Below the pieces are notes generated by a model, which searched no databases, was not told where the DNA came from, and was given only the letters and a program-made list of their open reading frames with translations. Position numbers and translations under genes: made by a program. Below are positions 24,171-34,776 of a stretch of 64,000 nt of DNA, piece by piece. Every line of letters begins with the position of its first letter. Within the stretch, counting starts at the first letter, position 1. Source of the DNA: Heligmosomoides polygyrus polygyrus (Eukaryota; Nematoda; Chromadorea; Rhabditida; Heligmosomidae); contig OX377205.1 of assembly GCA_947396885.1 (NCBI GenBank), positions 78,836,969 through 78,900,968 on the forward strand. Reading direction: 5' to 3'.

Positions 24171-24397
24171 AAATTATTATTAAGCATTAAAGTGGTAATT
24201 AATACGTATAAAAAGATAAAGGACAAAAACAATGAAAGTCCTTCATGGGGTGCGTCACTATATAATTCCACCAGGGTGGTAAAAAAGTCTTGGGAGTTCA
24301 ACGTCTTTTCTTTGCTTTTTATTGAGCATACAATGGATATCGCTGAACAATATAATCACCATCATTGGTCACTATAGTGTGCTACCTAATAGGCAGA

Positions 24398-24510
24398 TCA
24401 GCGATTCTCTTCTCCAAGAACTTCGGAGATTGGGAGTCAAAGAATTCATTAGCTACTCTTTCATCATCTTCAATTTTAGTGATATTTTTCTTCGCTAGGA
24501 GTGCCTGAAG
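24398..24510 (-). mobile_element. Short mariner 3' fossil
   Basis: The minus-strand reading LAKKNITKIEDDERVANEFF followed by DSQSPKFLEKRIADLP resembles the C-terminal end of mariner transposases. No flanking element structure is visible. Confidence 0.35.
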
Positions 24511-24910
24511 GGGATGAACTAACAAGGTGAGCCTCCAATGAGGCGATGAACTTTTGCGATGCAGTTTTTCAGGATGTCGGGTCGCTTGTGGGGACTCCCA
24601 AACCGTAGTTAATTTTTCGGAATGCTTTTGTGAAGTCGAAAAAGGCATATGGAATCGTGAGCGCGAAGACGATCATGCCCTGCTGCCACCCAACCAAATG
24701 TGGTTGGCTGGCGTACATAGTGGGTAGCGAATGGCTTCTCGGCCACACCAAGTGGGTTTTACGGTTCGACACCCGGTTTCGCCATAGTTTTTGCACACAC
24801 CGTATCGTTATCATCACGTGCTTGCGTGACCAAAGGAGACAATTTGTGCACGATTTATGCTTCTAGTAGGTAAATATGGCCTTTTTGTGCTTTCATTTGA
24901 GTTACCTCTC

Positions 24911-26374
24911 ACAAGGGAAGGGTCTGAAGCGTATGTCTGAACGATGGGAGCGAGTCATATAGGGAGAATCCTCATGCCTCAATTGGTTTGAAAATGTGTT
25001 TATTTTTTGCCAAGTCGTTAAACCCAAGGAGTAGGGGGTCACAATAGGATACGGCGCAGCACGCGTTTGGGGATCTTGTACGCCCGCGAAGCTTCTGCAG
25101 CCAGTAGCTCGGAGCGCAGGTGGGTAGAGGGTTGGCTCATGCGAGAGAGGTCAGGGGTTTGGCAACCTCTGCGTTGGTGGACTTTTGCAATTTAACTGAT
25201 TGGTGAGATTTGTGGGATTCTGACGTCTATACCATTTTCAGTCGTTTTCTTCGCATTTTCCAGTTGTACGCTGTAGTGTCCAACATGGTGATAAATGTTC
25301 AGCACCAGTGATACACAGGTAGAAAGTGCATGAAGCACCACTGGGCACCTTACGGGTAGCGTATCAAGGCAACAGGCTCCTCATATTCTGTTTCCATACA
25401 TGGACCAAAGGCCTCGGGAAAAACCATCCTGCTCGGATTTTCAAAAGAGACAGACCACGTTGTGACGTCGGAGGTGGTTCAAATGGGAAACGAGGTGTGC
25501 GGATCCCGCAAATTAAGCTAAACGGCATCGTGTCTGCCTGTCACCTGGAAATCAGAGGTCTGCTGAAGGTTTTCTAGAACCTAACACCAACAATGTCCGC
25601 CGACGGTCGAGTGTCCATCTGCTCACGCTGGAGTGAGGCCCACCTTTAGACAAGGAATCTTCGAGGGAAGAAATCAAGCTGGCCGAACGGATGACCAGCA
25701 TATTCAAGGACTCGAAGCATGCCAACTTGAAGCTGACGAAAACGAACAGCGGAAGTGGTGAAAGAACAAGAAAAAGATTGGGATCCGCAAGATGAACTGA
25801 TGGACCTGGAGAGGCAAGCGAGCAGTGGGCATATTATAACGTTTTCGGGTGGAACTCTTGTTTCGGAGGAAAGGGTACGTCTTCAACTGGATTTCGGTTG
25901 CGTGCTCATAACCATGGAGGAAGACACCGCGATTCACTACACAGGCACTTTGTACCTGTGTATCACTGGTGCTGAACATTTATCACCATGTTGAATACCA
26001 CAGCGTACAGTTGGAAAAATGAGCAGAAAACGTCTGAAAATCGTATAGACGTCAGAATCCTCCAAATCTCAACCAATCAGTTGAAATGCAAAAATGCAGC
26101 GGCACAGAGGAACCAAACCCCTGACCTCTCTCGCATGAGCCAACCCTCTACCCATCTGCGCTCCGAGCCACTGACTACAGGCGCATCGCGGGTGTACAAG
26201 ACCCCCAAACGCGTGCTGCGCCGTATCTCATTGTGACCCCCTAGTCTAGTCGGCGGACATTGGTTTAGCGACTTGGCAAAATTAAATACATTTTCAAACC
26301 AATTGAGGACTGAGGATTTTCTCTATATGACTGCCTCCCCCCGTTCAGACATACGCTTCAGACCCTTCCCTTGT
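24911..26374. repeat. Large inverted repeat (fold-back) with ~420-bp arms
   Basis: The left arm 24911-25329 and right arm 25945-26374 are inverted and similar through most of their length. Both contain AAGGGAAGGGTCTGAAGCGT, TACGGCGCAGCACGCGTTTG, GAGAGAGGTCAGGGGTTTGG, and CAACATGGTGATAAATGTTC (right arm read on the minus strand). The 615-bp centre has no recognised gene. No transposase or clear target duplication is seen. Confidence 0.75.
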
Positions 26375-26526
26375 TAGTGTTTTATGATTTTCACTGTTTT
26401 GCTCGCTGTTTGCCAGAAATTGTGTTATAAGGTTTTAATGTTTCACGTATTTCACTGATGTTGCATAGGGAATATTCCTTTGGCTTCTTTCATCGTTTCG
26501 TCGTTCAGGCTAGAAACTCTTACTTG

Positions 26527-26860
26527 GGTTTAATTACCCAAGTTTGAGTTTTTAGGCTTTAAGGATGCTGCGTCATATCTTGTTTTCTACGAGACCTGTG
26601 CATATGAGCCTGGCTGCCCGGCGGTTACTGATAGGAATGAAGTTCGTTTCTACACATCTCGCCGGTTCAAACCGATTCAGTGGAAGGAGTCGGACTCAAG
26701 TTCGGACGTATTCCGCAAAGGCACCCCTTGTCCAGGAAACGCTGGACGAGCGTATTCTACATACTGGTGCTCTTCGATAAGATCGATCCGAAGAAGATGA
26801 CTGTGGGCTCTGATTACGTTAAGGATCTAGGCTATCGATTCGCTGGACCATGTTGAAATA
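26527..26860 (+). pseudogene. Mitochondrial acyl carrier protein retrocopy, 5' part with SL1
   Basis: It begins with a 22-base exact match to nematode SL1 (26527-26548) followed by 16 bases and ATG at 26565. No splice donor follows SL1, so this is not an SL RNA gene. The reading has an Arg/Ser-rich mitochondrial-type presequence and then, after a frameshift near 26778, FDKIDPKKM. After a second shift it has DSLDHVEI, where the Ser (26840-26842) is the phosphopantetheine attachment residue of acyl carrier proteins. The family is the mitochondrial ACP (NDUFAB1), a complex I subunit and fatty-acid synthesis carrier. There are no introns. The copy is cut at 26860 by a mariner and resumes at 28126. 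Confidence 0.85.
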
Positions 26861-28125
26861 TTAGGTTGGTGCATAAGTTCTCGGACATTTGATCCCTCCT
26901 GAATTGAAAGCGCATTTTCCCGCCAAATTTCTCACATATATCAACGCGTAAATGATCGATCGATAGAGAAAGGAAAGGGCTACAAAACTGTTCCTAACAT
27001 TTACTTCTGAGTTGTTAGCGTCAGCTATTATGGCTAAGCAATTCATCCCAACTGAGACGCATATTCGGCACGTCATGTTATTCCTGCATCAATCTGGCCT
27101 CAATGCCAACGAATCGTATCGTCGCCTGAAGGACGTTTACAACGAGAGTGCTCCGAAGTACTATGTACCAGTGGTTCTCGAAGCTTGCAGTTGGTGAATT
27201 CTCCGTTGAAGATAATGAACGAGAAGGGCGCTCGATGACGCTGGATTTGGATGGCCTCCGAAACAGAGTGGAAGCGGACCCATACCGAACCACTCGCGAA
27301 CTATCAAGCACTCTTGGTGTTAGTCACTCAACAGTCGCTCGAGGATTGAAGTCGATTGGCAAGGTGCAAAAATTGGGTCGCTGGGTACCTCACGACTTGA
27401 CACAACATGACATGGATCGCAGAGCCGATGTCGCTCTGTCTCTCCTTACCCTCAGACGTACCCACAGATGGCTGGACAACCTTGTCACCGAGGATGGAAG
27501 TGAATACTCTACTCTAATTACCACGGGCGTGCACAGTGGGTTGATGCAACTGGAGAGGCAGAGGACGTTCCGAAACCCGACCTTCACGTGAAAAAGGTGA
27601 TGCTATGAATTTGGTGGAGCGTTCTTGGCGTAGAATACTAGGAGCTGCTGGACGAAGGCATAACAGTGACGGCAGAGGTTTACGTCAACCAACTGAGGAA
27701 GTTGAGGGCCCACCTTCAAACCACACGAGGAGAGCAAGTGAAGGTGTATTTTCAACACGACAACGCTAGACCGCATATTGCTAGAGCGACGGCGGCTGAG
27801 TTGGCGGACTACGGATGGACCGTTCTTCCACATCCACCTTACTCACCAGATCTCCTTCTGATTATCATTTGTTTTCAAGCCTTCAACGCTATTTGGACTG
27901 CCAGCAATTTAGGAAACGGGAGGATGTCAAGGAGGCACTGCTCACCCTTTTCAAATCACAACCGGCCACGTTTTGGAGAAAAGGCATCCGTGACTTACCA
28001 GCACGTTGGCGAAAGACAATTGATGTAAACGGTGGTTACTTCAAATGAATTGATATTGTTGTTCGTATGTTGTGATTATAAATATTTCATGCCCCAAATG
28101 TCCGAGAACTTATGCACCAACCTAA
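26861..28125 (+). mobile_element. Full-length mariner with perfect 31-bp inverted repeats
   Basis: The terminal repeats 26861-26891 and 28095-28125 are identical over 31 bp and start TTAGGTTGGTGCATAAG. The flanking TA duplication is at 26859-26860 and 28126-28127. Length is 1265 bp. The transposase reading starts at 27030 (MAKQFIPTETHIR), shows WFSK and GEFSVEDNEREG, then YFQHDNARPH with the second catalytic Asp, HPPYSPD, and SPSDYHLF. Frameshifts lie near 27165, 27590 and 27850, and the first catalytic region is degraded (VTEDGSEY). The source protein is therefore dead, but the ends are intact. Confidence 0.92.
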
Positions 28126-28298
28126 TAATAAAGGCTATGAAGGATGAGGAGTTCGGGTTCGAAATTCCTGATGGAGGCGCCTGCAGACTCAAGACGCCAC
28201 GAGATATCCTCCAATATGTTGAGGATCGCGAATATGTCTTTACTGGTTCGACTTTTGATCGACTGCTAATTTTAGGAGTTGTGCTTTTCTTGTGGTGA
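28126..28298 (+). pseudogene. Mitochondrial acyl carrier protein retrocopy, 3' part
   Basis: This continues the reading broken at 26860. If the mariner and one TA copy are discounted, EII-KAMKDEEFGFEIPD follows in frame from DSLDHV. It then encodes RLKTPRDILQYVEDREYVF, typical of the ACP C-terminus. The remaining sequence to the stop at 28298 is less conserved. No poly(A) tract is visible. The arrangement shows the mariner arrived after the retrocopy. Confidence 0.85.
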
Positions 28299-28454
28299 CA
28301 ACATAGATTCCTAGTACAGTGTCGTTTGCTTGAGTCGTTAAAGTGCTGGATAAAACAAAACAAACTCCTGAAGCTGAGCCCTAAAACGTGAACACAAGCG
28401 GCAGAGAGAAATTCATAAGTCTTTATTTGAGGTGCTCCACGGTGTGGCTGTGAT

Positions 28455-29809
28455 TTAAGCGGCAACGTGAACGCGTCGCTTGTTATATGAACCAGCGGCT
28501 GCTGCGCCTGCGGAGTAAGATCCCCTTCTGGCACCAGCCGAGTATGCTCCACCGCGGACAGCTCCGCCGGCCGAGTACGATCCTCGAGAAGGAGCTGCTG
28601 GCCTGACTGCAGCTGTGTACGCTGCTCCTCCTACGGCTGCGACACGAGATGGACATGGACAGTATGCGGCGTCTCCTCCAGGTGATCCACTTGCTCCCGG
28701 CTGTCCAGCTCCTCCGGGTGCTCCCGGAGCTCCGTCATTACCACGAGGTCCCGGTGGTCCTGGTGCTCCAGGGGTCCCAGCTTCATAGCTGCCTCCGTCT
28801 TCACCATTTGGACCAGGTGGACCAGCCGGTCCGGCAGCTCCTGATGGTCCAGGTTGACCGAACGATCTTGTTCCTAAAAAACTGGTTAGCCGTTTTGTCC
28901 TATCATCGTTGCTGCTCAGAAGTTACCTGGTGCTCCGGGTTGACCGTCTTGTCCAGGTGCTCCAGGGTTTCCGTCTGGTCCGGGTGGTCCAGGAGGTCCA
29001 GGTGGTCCGGATTCACCTGGAATGTTTGAGTATTCTATTATAGAAGGATGAACCTGATAAATAGAAGGTAGTTTACCTCCAACATAGCCTTCTCCGTCTT
29101 GTCCAGGGTTTCCGGAAGGTCCTGATGCTCCTGGGCCTCCGTCAGGTCCAGGTGGACCTGGTGGTCCTGCTGGGCATACAATGCAGCCTGTTGACGCGCT
29201 CTCTGTGTAGCCTGATCCTCCTACTCCACTTGCTCCAGGTGCACCTGCCAGGCCGTCTTCTCCAGGATGACCCGGTTGACCAGCGGGTCCTGAACGTTAC
29301 TTATTGATTATGAGTAATAGGCCACTGTGAACTTATGGAGATGTTCACTGACCAGGCGGTCCTGGTGGACATCCAGCAGCTTTGGCAGCACATTGGCAGC
29401 CTCCTCCGCCACCACCTCCTCTAGCGTATCCTCCAGCGCCGCCGGCCGCGTAGCCTCCACGGCCACCTCCGGTACTGTAGCTTCCTCCTCTTCGCACTCT
29501 GGCTGAAAACACCGAGATCTCCGAGGGATCGCTGGTTTGTTGTGGGACCATCATCGTCTTCCATGCGTCATTCGCGATGTGCTGAAATTGTCGCGACAAT
29601 CAGCAGGAAATCAGTTAGATTCTGGAAGGAATCATCAAAGAGAAGAATCATCCTTGGCTTACTCTGAACTGGTCTAGGTCTTTCTCGACATCTCGCTGGA
29701 ACTCGTTGATATCACTGATGACGTCGAATATGATCACAAACGTTGCTGCCAGGATGACAGCTGTTGTGACGAACGTACCGGCGATGATATAGTGAAGTGT
29801 AGCTCCCAT
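28455..29809 (-). CDS. Cuticle collagen D (five coding exons)
   Basis: Predicted exons are 29809-29663, 29581-29353, 29289-29077, 29016-28927 and 28873-28455, giving about 365 residues. It has the same exon phases, N-terminal hydrophobic segment, [13 protein letters not shown] site (residues 77-80), CQCA, CIVCP and YCPCP motifs as the other copies. The tail has SYSAG repeats and ends NKRRVHVAA. Exon 1 ends Q-F-R with donor AGA/GTAAGC. AATAAA lies at 28427-28422. The leader intron (29810-30213) carries a tRNA-derived SINE. The product is a secreted cuticle component. Confidence 0.92.
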
Positions 29810-29826
29810 CTGAAAGCGAAGCAGTG

Positions 29827-29925
29827 GTGTAAAGGCGTAGAGCATTTCCGCCCGGTCAGAGGGAGGTGCGGGTTCGAGTCCCGACTGGCGCTAGAAGTTT
29901 TGATCGCAACAAAACATCGTTGTGA
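29827..29925 (+). mobile_element. SINE family 2 inside the collagen D leader intron
   Basis: TGGTGTAAAGGCGTAGAGCA, then GGTGCGGGTTCGAGTCCCG, ACTGGCGCTAGAAGTTTTGA and CAAAACATCG. It lies 18 bp upstream of the collagen D ATG, on the opposite strand. Confidence 0.65.
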
Positions 29926-30213
29926 AACAGTGGAAGTTTTGAGGCACTACAGTATATATTTTTCAAATGGAGGGGCCAAGGTGTTGCGTGCAGTGCAGTG
30001 TACAAGATAAATTTTTGGGGCAGAAAAAGTAAAGCTCCCAGTTATTTTGACCTTGAACGGATTGTCTTGGAGATTCTTGAGGTTTAGAATGTAGATCCTA
30101 TTAATTGTCGGTTCACTAAGGGAAACAAAAGTAACTTGGAATGGTTCTCAGAAAAGTTGGGCGGTGAAGGTGAAACTGAGGTGCTTTTGAAAGAAGGGAA
30201 AGAAAGGAATTAC

Positions 30214-30245
30214 CTCAGGTTTGCCAAAGGTGACTGCGATGGTGC
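30214..30245 (-). promoter_or_regulatory. Leader exon of collagen D with TATA-like box
   Basis: The non-coding exon ends at 30214 in donor CCTGAG/GTAATT. The intron runs 30213-29810 and ends TTTCAG at the ATG. A TATTTAAG box lies at 30273-30266. The leader end GGCAAACCTGAG matches the collagen B leader. Confidence 0.6.
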
Positions 30246-30353
30246 TTCGAGGGCAACGATCTTCGCTTAAATAGGGCAACGCTAGTTCAACTATACTGGT
30301 TTCCAAGAGCAAGTGGTACGCCTGCAGGTGTTTGTTTGTTTTCGGTTACTGCA

Positions 30354-30377
30354 CCGTTGTCTTCTGCGCCATGGAAC
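30354..30377 (-). promoter_or_regulatory. Conserved upstream block of collagen D
   Basis: On the gene strand it starts GTTCCATGGCGCAGAAGACA and ends ACGG. It aligns with the blocks upstream of collagens A and B and lies about 85-105 bp upstream of the TATA-like box. Confidence 0.5.
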
Positions 30378-30879
30378 AGTGCCGTCAACAAGGCGAAAAG
30401 GTGTCGGACTGTTCGATGCTATCGGTAGAAACTGGTCATTCAACTTCAGCGAGGCTACGGCGTTCCAGTAAGCACCTGGTAACAGTTGGGTTCAATGTTC
30501 TGTTCTGCTATGGAATGGTGGAAAAGAAGATTCTGATCCGCTTGGAATGGTGGAAAAGAAGATTCTGATCCAAACAAGTTGGAATTGTAGTTTGAAGAAA
30601 AATTCGCTTTCTGATTCACCTGCCAGATGAAGTTATTATAGCCAGCGGATGTCATGATCAAGATAGTTCAGGATGGTCCGTAGGTCTTTACACATAATTA
30701 GACTGCCTTATTAGGTGATTTATATAGGAGGATTTTTCCAATTTCATAGAGCAGCATACGGACTGTTATGTAACACTTTCTTAGCACTTTAATCCTAGAA
30801 ATTATCATGGTAGTATTAGTCTCCATGCCCGACGTTCATAAAACCAGAGCATCTCATCATCTGTATCACCTGTCGTCCC

Positions 30880-31045
30880 GTTGATCATCGACTTGCTCGA
30901 GCGGGCGCCAGCAGCGTCTCCATTCGTCCCTGTCGCACGAAGAGCGTCATATCGGTCGTTCAGGGGTTTCACGAAGAAGTCTGACCAACGCGTTGGTGGG
31001 CGTCCTGGTGTTCTCTTGACATCCCGCGGAGCATGTTATAAGAAT
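30880..31045 (-). mobile_element. LINE 3'-end fragment
   Basis: The minus-strand reading PRDVKRTPGRPPTRWSDFF followed by LNDRYDALR is the conserved end of a nematode RTE-like polymerase. This is probably the same family as the fossil at 60270-61215. Confidence 0.6.
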
Positions 31046-31829
31046 AGATTTTCTCCTTCTGTGCCACTCAGGTATCATGGCTGTAGTAACTGTTCTCAGA
31101 AAGTGGTGCGCTCTCACGTAAAACTACCGCCTATCTTCCTCTGGTCCACGTTCGATCAATCCGATTCCGAAGTGGCTCAATTTCTGGAGACTTGTGGTTG
31201 AACATTCAGCATTATGGAAGCGTGTAGGACACCTCAAGGATTTATCAACAGTGAACATCAAATGAATGGATCTGGGTTACAAATGAGGAACGCTATTACA
31301 TAGCTTGCTGATCATACACAACATAGTAACGATCAGGAACAAATGCAATATTCAGCTCCGTGCGTAACCTATTATGAAGCAGTATCTATTTTTTCAGCTA
31401 CAAGAACAGGGTGCAAAGGGTGAGTGTTGTCCAACTATTTTTTTAATCCAGAAAAGTGATTCCTTTCGTACTCATAAGAATGCTCTTATTTTAGTATCGA
31501 TTCGAATACTCTCAGAAGACGAAGCGCTCCATCTACAAGAGATATAGAAGAATGTTTTCCATATACACATCTGCAATTTAGCCCTGACACATGTCACTGG
31601 AATGCCCATGAAATGTGAAATCATTGTAGAACCGCTGATGATACCTTGCCACATATCAAGAACGCATCGACGTTTCAACAATAGTATCTTATTGCAATGA
31701 TTCAGAAGTGACTTGGTCCCTTCTGAAACGGGCAAGCAGAAGATTTCCAGGGTTTTCTGTAAATTATTTGGAAAATCAGCGGCGAAAGGTCATCTACGAT
31801 TAGCTGGACAGCGCGTTGGACGGACCTAG

Positions 31830-32080
31830 AGATGGAAAGTCTTTAATCACTTAGCAAAGCAGAGAGGAAAGAGTTAGATTTGAATACAAGTAAATGGATC
31901 TCCTTCGGAACAGTGGTGTCTTGCGATGAGGACGAATTCAACTTTTCGGAATCGTCAGAACACTAATGCCGCAGAAATTAAGGTGTTCCAACAAAGCTCG
32001 ACTACCCAGAATAAAATATGGCGGGTTAAGTCATGGTGAGGGGTGTTCCAGCGGACAAGGAATCGGATTTGTTCAAGTGA
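31830..32080 (+). mobile_element. Tc1-like transposase fossil
   Basis: The degraded reading ISFGTVVSCDEDEFNF followed by RIKYGGLSHGEGCSSGQGIG resembles the DEKRFNLDG and GGGSVMVWG blocks of Tc1-like transposases. No terminal repeats were seen. Confidence 0.5.
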
Positions 32081-32140
32081 TAGCGTTATAGCTAACAAAG
32101 TTCAAGTGAAGATAATATAATGTCTAGATATGCATTATGT

Positions 32141-32433
32141 GGGCGCGCGTAGCGCAGTCGGAGGAGGTGCCGAGTGTCGCATGGGCCTGTTTCATGGTTT
32201 TGTTTCCGATTTCCCGTCCAGGCAAACCAAGCCTTCCTTCATTCCGGAATCGGAGAATTGATACCAGCCTCGTCTGGGAAGGATAAAGCAGTGACTTTTT
32301 ATAGGCTGTCCACCACAAGGCACGGTTAAGGCAAGGGTAAAGGCATTCAAATCGCCTCCACGACATCTCGTAAAAATTGAAGGCGCGGCGCATCCTAAAA
32401 GGGATCGAGTAACGCCGTCCTTTATCCTTTATC
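32141..32433 (+). mobile_element. tRNA-derived SINE, family 1
   Basis: Same order as the 19204 copy: GTAGCGCAGTCGGAGGAGG, a body with CAAACCAAGCCTTCC and CGCCTCCACGACATC, and a 3' CCTTTATCC repeat. Confidence 0.7.
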
Positions 32434-33882
32434 TTTTTTTAAACTTAACATTTATTACACTTTCATAGCGCAAATGACGTAATGATAGAACCAAGAAGAA
32501 ACTATCACAGGTGACCGGATAACGTAACAACAAACAAAGCGGAACACATAATAAAACCTATCATCTATAATGTGCATAGGAGACCATTCTATTCTGGTTG
32601 AATTTTCAACACGCGAATAGACATAGTATGAGTGTCAGCACGGGAATGGTTGCGCGGAATGAAGTGAGCAAAAGAATGCAGCATTATCGTCTTCCGAGCT
32701 TATTCCAGTTGAGCTAGCTCGCAGCCATCTCGAAAGATGCACAGCAAACTAAAAACTACAATATGACAAAAATAACCTTCCATGGATCCTTTTGCTAAGG
32801 AACATGGAAGGCCGGCCTCCTAAGAACAACGGTCGATGGCGTCGCGGAATTTAGAGAGGAGATTATAAAGGAGAAAAGCTGGTATTAGTGAGAGCGAGGT
32901 ACTGGGAGCATGCAGGAATGCGAACGGTGGTCCGCACCTGTTTGGCCATTCACACCTTACCGATCATACGATGCGTGGTCTAAGGTATTGTTTAAAGAAT
33001 TTGCGCATTGGTTCATATGCCGGCCGTATTTTCATGATGTTCAGATTCTGTATTTTACTACGATAGACCTCTAATGTATGCAGCTTCCGTACCATCACCT
33101 AGTAGCTTCGATAACCTGAGAGCACCCCTCCAAAAGCACGTCATTTTTTCATGCTCGTCGCGTTTCCGTGCATCCTCAAATGTTCGGTCGATCCACTGGC
33201 GGTGCACTTGGTGCGGTTTAAAGCACAGTATCTACTTATTAGTTCTGTGATTAGATTGTCGAGGAGCCCTCGGTGTGTTTGAGGCTCAGGAAGGAAAGTA
33301 CTATATCAGCTATGTTATCCATGTCATGATGGGTCTACAAGTGGGATAAAAGCCGATGAAGTCTTTGAACTCTCAGAGTCAACTCCAATATCAATATATT
33401 CACATCCAATATATATTCACATCTAACTGCATAACATCAACACTTATTTATTTATTTATTTATTGCGTGGGTAGATGGTCGTACACACTTGTGAAACAGG
33501 ATAAAAAAAGAGTTGAAGCAGTACTAAAAAACAGTAGAACGCAAAACATAAACACTAGAAGATACGATAGGTCTGCCTGTGAAACAACTACATATGTACT
33601 ATTGCAATCTAGTAAACAGAAATTTTTTGAATTTAAGCAAGAGTAAGCATTGAGGATTTTCCGCAACAGTAAGTTGAGCTCTCGCAAGCTTTCGTATGTC
33701 AAACATTTTGGTTGACAGGCTAGTTTGATAGTTCGAGACTAGTTTGGTAAGGATTCCTGACCATCTCAGAGCTTCTCCAAATCCAACTTTATTGATCCAA
33801 CTTTATTGAGTGTCCAGATCAGTTTATTCTGGGCTACGTAATGTAGAGTTTTGGTGGTTCATTAAACACAACCTTCATTTTA

Positions 33883-34776
33883 TTAGGTTGGCAACTAATT
33901 TCGTGGACTCTCAAGCGCCTTCAACAAAAGTAATCATAAACAAGTAACAATTATCAGTTTTCAACCAAAGTAAGATCTCTTGGAACGCGGAACTGCTTAC
34001 CATTTACCAGCTACCTGGCCCATCCCACAGCTGTAGAATTCTTGTGCTTTTGAAGCCAAGAATCCTTGAAGGTGCATTTTGACCCGGTCCACATTATTGA
34101 ATCGTCCTCCAACCAAGAAGTGCTGCAGCGTGCTATGAAGGTGCTAGTCATTTGGCGCATAGCCTGTGCTGTAAGATGGGTGAGCTAGACGCTCCCAGCT
34201 AAGGTCTTCGATTTTTTTGAAGCTCCCGATACGTGACATGTGATCTGGCGTCATCTTGCTGATAGATAATTCCGCTCCTGAAAATCTGTCTGAACCGATT
34301 CCAGCGGAGTTCAGCATGCGGCGGCCAGGTTGAGAAGAGTAGATTACAGCGTTAATGCTGGAACCGTTCTTGACGAGCTCCCAGAAGTTAGTGCCTTCTT
34401 GACACCACCAAGCAGAGGGAACGTAGCGAACCGGACGCCTCAAAAAATAGAAGACCTTGACTGGGAGCGTCAAACCCATTCATCTTACAGCCCAGACATT
34501 GCGCCGAGTGACTACCACATTTTTAGTTCGGTGCAGTACTTCTTGGTTGGAAGACGATTTAATAATGTGGACCGGGTCAAAATGGGCCTCCACGGATTCT
34601 TGGCCTTAAAAGCACAAGAATTCTATGGCCGTGGGATAGACCAGCTACCTGATATATGGGAAGCACTTCTGCGTTCCGAGGGATCTTATTTTAATTAAAG
34701 ATTGTCATTAGTTATTTGTTAATAAATACTTTTGCTGAAGATTCTTGAGAATCCACGAAATTAGTTGCCAACCTAA
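33883..34776. mobile_element. Fold-back mariner derivative (inverted 3' halves)
   Basis: Terminal repeats 33883-33915 and 34744-34776 (32 of 33 bp match, starting TTAGGTTGGCAACTAA) are flanked by TA at 33881 and 34777. Inside, both strands encode the same transposase end. The plus strand (34470-34698) has SSYSPDIAPSDYHIFSS then DQLPDIWEALLRSEGSYFN, and the minus strand (34230-33970) has AHPSYSTGYAPND. The element is therefore two inverted 3' halves joined near 34250-34440, with no catalytic domain between. Non-autonomous. Confidence 0.85.

Larger units (their letters stand above)
30400..33882. other. Intergenic repeats upstream of collagen D
   Basis: Outside the LINE fragment (30880-31045), the Tc1 fossil (31830-32080) and the SINE (32141-32433), no gene is recognised. 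A 27-base direct duplication, starting GGAATGGTGGAAAAG, lies at 30511-30570. Confidence 0.4.

Noticed and set aside
24569..24817. Reverse transcriptase fragment on the minus strand (FFDFTKAFRKINYGL)
   Set aside because: A single motif-A-like match without any neighbouring polymerase block; too weak to call.
26527..26548. SL1 RNA gene
   Set aside because: SL1 is followed by TTTTTAGG rather than a GTAA-type donor and SL RNA body; the downstream ACP reading explains it as a retrocopy.
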